Below, one piece after another: positions 58,865 through 64,000 of a stretch of DNA of 64,000 nucleotides; position 1 is the stretch's first letter, and each line of letters starts with the position of its first letter. The DNA lies in the NCBI GenBank assembly GCA_963726135.1, contig CAVSBE010000008.1:1674001-1738000 (forward strand), written 5' to 3'. The notes beneath the pieces are model-generated. The model saw only the letters and a list, made by a program, of their open reading frames with translations. It was not told the DNA's origin and did no database searches. This stretch comes from Bog-473 sp963726135. GTDB lineage: Bacteria > Actinomycetota > Acidimicrobiia > Acidimicrobiales > RAAP-2. The position numbers were made by a program, and so were the translations under genes.

Positions 58865-59368
58865 ATGTTGAGGGGAGTCGCAAAGCTGCTCGGCGGCCTG
58901 TTGCTCGTGGTGGCGGCGCTGGCGGCCCTGTTCGTCATCGGGATGCGCAAGAAGTCGCCGGCGCTCCAAGATGCCGTCCGACGCTTCAACCGGGACGTCA
59001 CCAACCCGCACGCGATGGAGACGGCCGGCGGGCCCGACGCGTGGGCATCGGTCATCCGCCATGTCGGCCGGACGACCGGCAAGCCCCGCGAGACGCCGGT
59101 CCGGGCCGCGGCCACCGACGACGGGTTCCTGATCGCCCTGCCCTACGGCACCCGGGCCGACTGGCTCAAGAACGTGCTGGCGAGCGGGACCGCGACCATC
59201 GTCGACGAGGGGACGGCTCACGAGGTCGACCGGCCCGAGATCGTCGCCATGGCCGACGTGTCCTCCCAGTTCCCGCCTTCGGATCGGCGGAACCTGTCAC
59301 GCTTCGCCGTCGACCAGTGCCTGCGCGTACGGAGGGTGGCGGCGGCGGCCCCGCCTGCGGCCTCGTAG
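58865..59368 (+). CDS. Deazaflavin (F420)-dependent nitroreductase-like protein with membrane anchor
   Basis: 167 aa. One N-terminal helix (LLGGLLLVVAALAALFVIGM) anchors the protein. The rest matches the Ddn/DUF385 split barrel: VIRHVGRTTGKPRETPVRAA, FLIALPYGTRADWLKNVLAS and GTATIVDEGTAHEVDRPEIV. Members use F420H2 to reduce quinones or nitro compounds. ATG 58865 follows an excellent AGGAGGTG site. Use of F420 itself is inferred; no cofactor genes are present here. Confidence 0.88.
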   Translation: MLRGVAKLLGGLLLVVAALAALFVIGMRKKSPALQDAVRRFNRDVTNPHAMETAGGPDAWASVIRHVGRTTGKPRETPVRAAATDDGFLIALPYGTRADWLKNVLASGTATIVDEGTAHEVDRPEIVAMADVSSQFPPSDRRNLSRFAVDQCLRVRRVAAAAPPAAS

Positions 59369-59437
59369 CCCCTGCCCCGAACGGCGCCGGCCGAGACGTG
59401 GCCGGCGGCGGACTTCGCCGCGGCGGCGGAGACACCG

Positions 59438-59476
59438 TTGACCGCCATCGTAGAAAGTGATATCACTTTGATAGCA
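59438..59476 (+). promoter_or_regulatory. Promoter and palindromic operator of the SPFH-RHH operon
   Basis: TTGACC (59438-59443), a 17-nt spacer and TATCAC (59461-59466) form a promoter. The -10 lies inside a perfect 16-bp palindrome AAAGTGATATCACTTT (59454-59469). The half-site is repeated 11 nt on (TGATATCACTT then TGATAGCACTT). The layout suggests repression by the ribbon-helix-helix protein encoded at 60401-60607. A ribosome site GAAGGAG precedes the ATG. Confidence 0.65.
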
Positions 59477-59498
59477 CTTTTGTTCGAAGGAGCACGCC

Positions 59499-60404
59499 AT
59501 GAGCACCGTCGTGTCACCCACCAGCGCAGAACCCGTGGGACAGGAGGGAGCCCTGGTCGACATCGGCCAACGTGCCGCCCTGGGCACCAGCGGCGGGCTC
59601 GGCGTCCTGGTGCTGGCCGGATGCATCGCCGGTACCGTGGTGGCCGCCAAGGACGGCACCGGATGGCTCTGGCTGCCGCTGGTCGCCGCCGTGCTCGTGA
59701 TCACCTCGCTCGTGGTGGTCAGCCCCGGGCAGACCTCGGTGATCCAGTTCTTCGGCCGCTACGTCGGCACCGTCGGCCGCCCCGGGTTCTGGTGGGTCGT
59801 GCCCCTCACGTTGAAGCGCAAGGTCAGCATCCGGGTCCGGAACTTCGAGACCAACCACCTGAAGGTCAACGACGCCGACGGCAACCCGGTCGAAATCGCC
59901 GCGATCGTGGTGTGGCAGGTCGCCGACACAGCGAAGGCGACGTATGCGGTCGACAGCTACGAGAACTTCGTCTCGGTGCAGTCCGAGTCGGCGCTGCGTC
60001 ACGTTGCGACCAGTCACCCTTACGACGACACCACCGGGGCCGGGACGTCCCTGCGCGGCTCGACCGACATCGTCGCGGCCCAGCTGGCGCGCGAAGTCGC
60101 GGAACGTGTGGCCATCGCAGGGGTCGAGATCGTGGAGGTCCGCATCTCCCATCTGGCCTACTCACCGGAGATCGCGCAGGCGATGCTGCGTCGGCAACAG
60201 GCCAACGCCGTCGTGGCGGCGCGGTCGCGGATCGTGGAGGGCGCGGTGGGCATGGTGGAGATGGCGCTCGAAAAGCTGAACGAAGGCGGCGTGGTCTCTC
60301 TCGACGAAGAACGGACCGCGAGCATGGTGAGCAACTTGATGGTGGTGCTCTGCGGGGACCAGCCGCCGTCTCCGGTCGTGAACGCCGGTTCGCTCTATAC
60401 GTGA
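59499..60404 (+). CDS. SPFH/Band 7 (prohibitin-like) membrane protein
   Basis: 301 aa. Two N-terminal membrane helices (LGVLVLAGCIAGTVVAA, LWLPLVAAVLVITSLVVV) precede the SPFH domain: SPGQTSVIQFFGRYVGTVGR, RVRNFETNHLKVNDADGNPV, EIAAIVVWQVADTAKATYAV and VEIVEVRISHLAYSPEIAQA, then a helical oligomerisation region (AMLRRQQANAVVAARSRIVE). Such proteins form membrane microdomain scaffolds. Its TGA overlaps the GTG start of the RHH gene, so the two are coupled. Confidence 0.92.
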   Translation: MSTVVSPTSAEPVGQEGALVDIGQRAALGTSGGLGVLVLAGCIAGTVVAAKDGTGWLWLPLVAAVLVITSLVVVSPGQTSVIQFFGRYVGTVGRPGFWWVVPLTLKRKVSIRVRNFETNHLKVNDADGNPVEIAAIVVWQVADTAKATYAVDSYENFVSVQSESALRHVATSHPYDDTTGAGTSLRGSTDIVAAQLAREVAERVAIAGVEIVEVRISHLAYSPEIAQAMLRRQQANAVVAARSRIVEGAVGMVEMALEKLNEGGVVSLDEERTASMVSNLMVVLCGDQPPSPVVNAGSLYT

Positions 60405-60607
60405 GCGGTCGCCGGCAGGTCTTGTTCCGCGTCGACCCCGCCGTCCATGACGCGCTGACCCGATGGGCCAACGACGAGTTCCGCAGTCTCAACGCCCAGG
60501 TCGAACTCTTGCTGCGCCGGGCGCTCCGTGACGCGGGACGGATGCCCAGGCAGGCCGCCCCGCTGCCCCGTCGGGGACGACCCAAGAGCCCATCCGAGTC
60601 GCCGTGA
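60401..60607 (+). CDS. Ribbon-helix-helix (Arc-like) protein coupled to SPFH gene
   Basis: 68 aa. RRQVLFRVDPAVHDALTRWA and NDEFRSLNAQVELLLRRALR show the short beta strand followed by two helices of the Arc/MetJ fold, with the strand residues that contact DNA (QVLFRVD). The tail is basic (PRRGRPKSPSE). GTG start overlapping the SPFH stop. Probable autoregulator at the palindrome at 59454-59469; a membrane-linked antitoxin-like role is an alternative. Confidence 0.85.
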   Translation: MSGRRQVLFRVDPAVHDALTRWANDEFRSLNAQVELLLRRALRDAGRMPRQAAPLPRRGRPKSPSESP

Positions 60608-60670
60608 CGCGTCCCGCCGGGCCCGGGAGTGGGGTTAGCACCATGGCACCGCCACGACCCTCTTGTGTAG

Positions 60671-60683
60671 TATACCCAGTATA
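60671..60683. promoter_or_regulatory. Inverted repeat upstream of the truncated ABC ATPase gene
   Basis: TATAC-CCA-GTATA within an AT-rich stretch, ending 5 nt before an in-frame ATG at 60689. It could combine a -10 region with a repressor operator (GntR/PadR-like sites look similar). No such regulator gene is adjacent. Confidence 0.4.
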
Positions 60684-60688
60684 TAGGG

Positions 60689-61111
60689 ATGGCAGGCGAA
60701 CGTCCGAGACAAGAAGGTGGAGGTCAGAGTCTGAGCATGGCAACATTGGCCGACGGGCTGACCAAGCGATTCGGCGAGAACATTGCCGTCAACGACGTCG
60801 AGTTCCTCGTCCCACGGGGCTGTGCCTTCGGCTACCTGGGGCCGAACGGCGCCGGCAAGACCACGCTGATCCGCGTGCTGCTAGGCCTGACGCACGCGGA
60901 CGCCGCCACTATGTTCCTCCTCGGACACAGCGTCCCCCGCTACCGTGACCGGGCCCTGGCCCGGGTCGGGGCCATCGTGGACGAGCCGCGCTTCCACGGC
61001 CACCTGACCGGTCGCCAGAACCTGGCGATCCTCGCCGCCGCGCGTGAGGCGTCGGCCAAGGGCCGACTCGAGCCCGCACTCGAGCGGCGGATGATGACCA
61101 GGGACGCCTGA
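60689..61111 (+). pseudogene. Truncated ABC transporter ATPase
   Basis: 140 aa (124 from the ATG at 60737). LADGLTKRFGENIAVNDVEF, the Walker A loop GPNGAGKTTLIRVLLGL and VGAIVDEPRFHGHLTGRQNL correspond to the first half of an ABC-2 type exporter ATPase. The signature motif, Walker B and switch histidine are absent; the frame ends after LERRMMTRDA. No permease follows, and the next gene is on the other strand. Probably a remnant of a deleted drug-type exporter. Confidence 0.75.
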
Positions 61112-61132
61112 CGACGCAGGGCTGCGGCGACC

Positions 61133-62005
61133 TCAGGGTGCCGCGAAGCCCACGAGAGCGAGCAGCCGCTCGCTCTCGTCCCACAGCCGCGCCGCTGCCT
61201 CATCGTTGCGGGCCTGCCGGCTCATGTGCCCGGGCTTGGAGCGGACCCAGTACATGCCGGTCTTCGCCGCGACCTCGGGCGACGTGGCCAGGTAGACCGA
61301 GGTCCTCGCACCGCGCCGGGGGGTGATCTGGAAAGGACGCATGATCCGGATGCCGAAGCCCATCGTCCCCGTCAGATCACCGTCCAGACCGAACCTGCTG
61401 CGGACCCAGCCGGGGTGGGCGGCGTTCGCCGTGACCCCGGAGCCCTCGAGCCGTTGCGCCAGCTGGCGGGTGAAGAGGACGTTGGCCAGCTTGGAGCGGC
61501 AGTAGGCCTCCATCGCCTCGTAGCCCTTCTCGCTCTGGAGGTCCTCGAAACGCATGCCGTGCCAGGCGGCGTGGTGCCCGACGGAGGTCACGGTGACGAT
61601 CCGCGCCGGCGCGCCGGCCCGTAGCCGACCGAGGAGCAAGTTCGTCAGGTAGAAGTGGCCCAGATGATTGACTCCGAACGTGTGCTCGAACCCCTGCGCC
61701 GTCAAGCTTCGCTGCGACCACGTCCCGCCGGCGTTGTTGACGAGGACGTCGAGACGCTCCCAGCAGTTGAGGACCTCCTCGGCTGCCTTGCGGACCGACG
61801 CCAGGTCGGCGAGATCGAGCTGGACAACGTGCACGTCGTCGTTCCAGGTGCGCTGCGTGACCTCCCGCGCGGCGGCCTCGGCCTTCGCCGTGTTGCGGCA
61901 GGCGAGCACCGTGGTGGCTCCGAGCGCGGCCACCCCCACCGCCGTCTCGAGACCGATGCCGACGTTGGCGCCCGTGACAACCACGACCTTGCCCTGCATG
62001 CTCAT
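61133..62005 (-). CDS. Short-chain dehydrogenase (retinol dehydrogenase-like)
   Basis: 290 aa from ATG 62005. VVVVTGANVGIGLETAVGVA, VQLDLADLASVRKAAEEVL, LDVLVNNAGGTW, RIVTVTSVGHHAAWHGMRFE, YCRSKLANVLFTRQLAQRLE and TANAAHPGWVRSRFG are the SDR motifs with Ser, Tyr and Lys catalytic residues, in the style of retinol dehydrogenase/oxidoreductase DltE-like proteins. Substrate unknown. The 206-nt gap to 62211 shows no gene. Confidence 0.9.
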   Translation of the reverse strand: MSMQGKVVVVTGANVGIGLETAVGVAALGATTVLACRNTAKAEAAAREVTQRTWNDDVHVVQLDLADLASVRKAAEEVLNCWERLDVLVNNAGGTWSQRSLTAQGFEHTFGVNHLGHFYLTNLLLGRLRAGAPARIVTVTSVGHHAAWHGMRFEDLQSEKGYEAMEAYCRSKLANVLFTRQLAQRLEGSGVTANAAHPGWVRSRFGLDGDLTGTMGFGIRIMRPFQITPRRGARTSVYLATSPEVAAKTGMYWVRSKPGHMSRQARNDEAAARLWDESERLLALVGFAAP

Positions 62006-62211
62006 GGGGAATCCGTTCTCGACGCGGGTGTGGGAGCTCCCGGCCCTGTCGCCGACGATCACACGTGCGGCGCCTGCGCCGGTGCACGCGCCGTCCGGAC
62101 TGGAATATAGGTGCCCGCGACGCCTGCGTCGGCCAGTCTACGGAAGGCGGCGTCGGTTCACGAGAGGGCCCCGGCCCGCCGTCCTGCTCGTCCCGCCCGC
62201 CGCGTCGTCCC

Positions 62212-62790
62212 TCACCCGCCGTCGTTCGGAGCTCCGTGGACCCGCTCCCACTCCTCGGGTGGCCCCAGCGCCGACGCCTCGGGGCCGAAGCGCTCCACGT
62301 AGTCCCCGTGGGCGGCCCGCCAGCGATCGGGCGGCTGCCAGGGCGGGTCGGTGTCATTGCAGGCGAACGCCAGCTGCTCCAGGCAGACGTGCCATCCGGC
62401 CCCGTCACGTGCCGCCTTGCCGTCCTCGGGGAACGTCACCGTCAGGTGCAGCACGCACCCCGGCCCGTCCGGCTCCAGTTCGAAGCGGAGGACGTCATCG
62501 GCCCATCGCAGCTCCATCAGGGACGGTGGCACGAAGAGCAGCATCTCGCCGTCGAAGGGCTCGCCCTCGGACTCGCGGAAGGAGAAATGCAGGGGTGCTC
62601 CCGCGTGGCGCTCCCCCTCAATCGTCGTCGGGAACCACGCGGCGAGGTGTGCGTCCTCGGTCAGAGCGCTCCACACCTTCTGCTGGGGATGGGCCAGCCG
62701 GCGGCGATAACGCAGGACGGACCCATCGGCCGCGCGTTCGAGCGTGCCGTACTCGCGAGAGCCCGCGACGACGTCCTCGGGCCGGCTCAT
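62212..62790 (-). CDS. SRPBCC/AHSA1-domain protein
   Basis: 192 aa. RYRRRLAHPQQKVWSALTED, AHLAAWFPTTIEGERHAG, SLMELRWADDVLRFELEPDG and GWHVCLEQLAFACN show the START-like AHSA1 fold that binds hydrophobic ligands. The ATG at 62790 overlaps the stop of the ArsR gene (ATGA). The ArsR/SRPBCC pairing is common in actinobacteria, where the regulator probably senses or controls the ligand-binding partner. Confidence 0.9.
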   Translation of the reverse strand: MSRPEDVVAGSREYGTLERAADGSVLRYRRRLAHPQQKVWSALTEDAHLAAWFPTTIEGERHAGAPLHFSFRESEGEPFDGEMLLFVPPSLMELRWADDVLRFELEPDGPGCVLHLTVTFPEDGKAARDGAGWHVCLEQLAFACNDTDPPWQPPDRWRAAHGDYVERFGPEASALGPPEEWERVHGAPNDGG

Positions 62791-63116
62791 GCCCAGGGCT
62801 CCCCGTCGCCGTCCCCCATGATCTCGAGATGGCGCTCGAGGGCGCTTAGGTGCGCGGCCCACCGCCGCCGGTACGGCCCGAGCCACTCGTCGACCTCCCG
62901 GAGCGGGCCGGGCCGCACGCCGTAGATCCTGCGCTGCGCGTCGGTGCGGGACTCGACCAAACCCGCCGAGCGCAGGACTTTGAGGTGCTTGGATACCGAC
63001 GGCTGGCTGAGGCCGAGGAGCCCGACCAGCTCCCCGACCGGCCGTTCCTCCTCCACCAGCAGATCGAGGATACGGCGGCGGCTGTCTTCGGCCAGGACCT
63101 CGAACGTACTGATCAC
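62787..63116 (-). CDS. ArsR-family transcriptional regulator
   Basis: 109 aa from GTG 63116. FEVLAEDSRRRILDLLVEEE, RPVGELVGLLGLSQPSVSKH (recognition helix) and LKVLRSAGLVESRTDAQRRI form the winged helix-turn-helix. The metal-binding CxC motif of arsenic or zinc sensors is absent, so it is of the non-metal, SRPBCC-linked type. A longer TTG start at 63131 lies inside a perfect operator-like repeat. GTG 63116 is 6 nt after a GAATAT box. Confidence 0.92.
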   Translation of the reverse strand: MISTFEVLAEDSRRRILDLLVEEERPVGELVGLLGLSQPSVSKHLKVLRSAGLVESRTDAQRRIYGVRPGPLREVDEWLGPYRRRWAAHLSALERHLEIMGDGDGEPWA

Positions 63117-63119
63117 ACA

Positions 63120-63151
63120 GTTATATTCCAACAGAGGAATATAACTGTCAA
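63120..63151 (-). promoter_or_regulatory. Promoter and operator of the ArsR-SRPBCC operon
   Basis: TTGACA (63146-63151 read on the minus strand), 17-nt spacer, GAATAT (63123-63128). Perfect 10-nt inverted repeats GTTATATTCC (63120-63129) and GGAATATAAC (63136-63145), 6 nt apart, cover the -10 and part of the spacer, ideal for autorepression by the ArsR protein. Confidence 0.75.
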
Positions 63152-63164
63152 GGGATATTCAGGC

Positions 63165-63419
63165 TCAGGTGGCCTTGGCGGCGATCCGGCGCAGCGGTGG
63201 CAGGGTCGGCGGGGGCTGGCGGCGCGGCGGCAGGGTGGCCAGCAGCGCCGCTGTCGCCTTCGTGACCTGGGTCACGGCTCGCTCGAACGCTTCCTCGGTC
63301 TGCGGTGTCGTCGACTGCACGCCGCTGACCTTGCGGACGTACTGGCGGGCCGCCGCCTCGATCTCCTCTGTCGTCGCTGCGGGCTCGAGGCCGCGCAGCG
63401 TGGTGATGTTCCGGCACAT
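63165..63419 (-). CDS. DUF2277 family protein
   Basis: 84 aa. MCRNITTLRGLEPAATTEEI and AARQYVRKVSGVQ match the DUF2277 family of short proteins, with a later helical segment (EEAFERAVTQVTKATAALLA). MCRNI is an invariant start with a cysteine at position 2. Function unknown. It is separated from the next gene by 9 nt on the same strand. Confidence 0.9.
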   Translation of the reverse strand: MCRNITTLRGLEPAATTEEIEAAARQYVRKVSGVQSTTPQTEEAFERAVTQVTKATAALLATLPPRRQPPPTLPPLRRIAAKAT

Positions 63420-63428
63420 GCGGCCACC

Positions 63429-64000
63429 CTATGCCCCGGTCCCGGTCTTCCTCTCATTCCTGCAGTGTCCAGGCGTCACCGTGACCGTGACGCGGTGGCC
63501 CGACGCGGCGTTCTCCACCTCCAACAGGTCGCTGCCCTCCGCCGATCCCACGCGGGCACCTGAGACGCGTGCGCAGTAGCCGTGTGGGTAGCGGATCCCG
63601 GTCGGGACGAAGACCACGGTGGGCGCATGGACGCGGTGGTCGGGCACGTAGGAGAGGTGGAACGTGCCCGACGCCGGGGAGTAACCGAACGCGAGCGGAA
63701 CGCCGGCGACCGCCTCGGGGTAGGCGCGGCTCAGGACGCTGGCGGTGGAGCGCAGACGGCCGTCGGCCATCACCAGCGATTCGGCCTTGCTCCCCGTCGG
63801 ATCGCCGTAGTACTTCCATGCCCAGTAGACCCATCCCACCTGCCGCGCGTCCATCAGATCGGTGATGGACGCGACGAGGGCCGCGCTCTTGGTGGCGCCG
63901 AATTCGGTGACGAGCCACGCCGGTCCTCCGGGTTGGGGTCCCGAGGACATCTCGGAGCGGTCCTCGGTCCGCACCCCGAGCGAGTGTGCGTCCTGCGCCG
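63429..64000 (-). CDS. Endoglycoceramidase-like glycoside hydrolase (family 5), C-terminal part
   Basis: About 190 codons, open to the right edge of the window. WLVTEFGATKSAALVASITD contains the TEFG catalytic-nucleophile segment of endoglycoceramidase-type GH5 enzymes. WVYWAWKYYGDPTGSKAESL and LVMADGRLRSTASVLSRAYP belong to the barrel end, and the C-terminal beta domain follows (VAGVPLAFGYSPASGTFHLS, IRYPHGYCARVSGARVGSAE). These secreted enzymes release glycans from glycolipids. The signal peptide and acid/base residue lie outside the window. Confidence 0.85.
   Translation of the reverse strand, partial: AQDAHSLGVRTEDRSEMSSGPQPGGPAWLVTEFGATKSAALVASITDLMDARQVGWVYWAWKYYGDPTGSKAESLVMADGRLRSTASVLSRAYPEAVAGVPLAFGYSPASGTFHLSYVPDHRVHAPTVVFVPTGIRYPHGYCARVSGARVGSAEGSDLLEVENAASGHRVTVTVTPGHCRNERKTGTGA

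Noticed and set aside
62006..62211. Search for tRNA or small RNA genes in the larger gaps
   Set aside because: No T-loop-like GTTCGAnTC motif with a matching acceptor stem was found in this or other gaps.

Overview
The window is very GC-rich, densely packed DNA with strongly GC-biased third codon positions, many GTG starts and 1-20 nt gene overlaps. Gene content (homodimeric AceE, mycobacterial-type SerC, DUF6941, DUF2277, deazaflavin-dependent reductase, ethylmalonyl-CoA enzymes, LCP and NlpC/P60 wall proteins, SufU-type SUF system) points to a free-living actinobacterium. An acidimicrobial lineage is my inference. I see no rRNA, tRNA, CRISPR array or prophage; the only mobile element is one IS1182-like insertion sequence.

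Layout. 1-3 kb: end of aceE, an Rrf2 regulator with DinB-like and small cysteine proteins, a HhH-GPD repair gene and thiE. 3-15 kb: a hydrolase and an acyl-CoA dehydrogenase, then the SUF iron-sulfur machinery split into sufC1-sufS-sufU (+) and sufB ... sufD-Rieske-sufC2 (-), with an LCP gene, a dienoyl-CoA isomerase and a four-cysteine small protein in between. 15-24 kb: oligopeptidase B, a RodZ-like membrane protein, rmlC, flavin reductase, a cyclic-nucleotide-type metallo-hydrolase, mutY, mesaconyl-CoA hydratase and DUF6941. 24-31 kb: methylsuccinyl-CoA dehydrogenase and malyl/methylmalyl-CoA lyase (with the hydratase, three steps of the ethylmalonyl-CoA pathway), dienelactone hydrolase, an NlpC/P60 hydrolase and lgt. 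31-44 kb: a lipid or steroid type acyl-CoA catabolic region (SDR, acyl-CoA ligase, thioesterase, enoyl-CoA hydratase, thiolase, acyl-CoA dehydrogenase, two hydrolases) carrying two KstR-like palindromes and the IS element. 44-59 kb: branched-chain amino acid and serine biosynthesis (cimA-ilvE-leuB, greA-leuC-leuD, leuA, serA, an aminotransferase, serC). 59-64 kb: an SPFH protein with a ribbon-helix-helix partner, a truncated ABC ATPase, an SDR, an ArsR/SRPBCC pair, DUF2277 and the end of an endoglycoceramidase-like gene.

The clearest regulatory discovery is a matched pair of transcription attenuators. leuA follows a tiny leader peptide with three consecutive Leu codons and an intrinsic terminator. 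The leuB-ilvE-cimA operon follows a leader peptide containing Val-Gly-Ile-Ile in rare codons, also followed by a terminator. CimA, LeuCD and LeuB together give a threonine-independent route to isoleucine, so leader composition matches pathway product in both cases. Several promoters have a TANNNT-like -10 box only 6-9 nt before the start codon, which suggests frequent leaderless transcription.

Five genes (HhH-GPD, a membrane protein, a methyltransferase, cimA, serA) each need a single-base correction to read through. Four of these are at or beside short G/C runs, so consensus sequence error is at least as likely as true gene decay.
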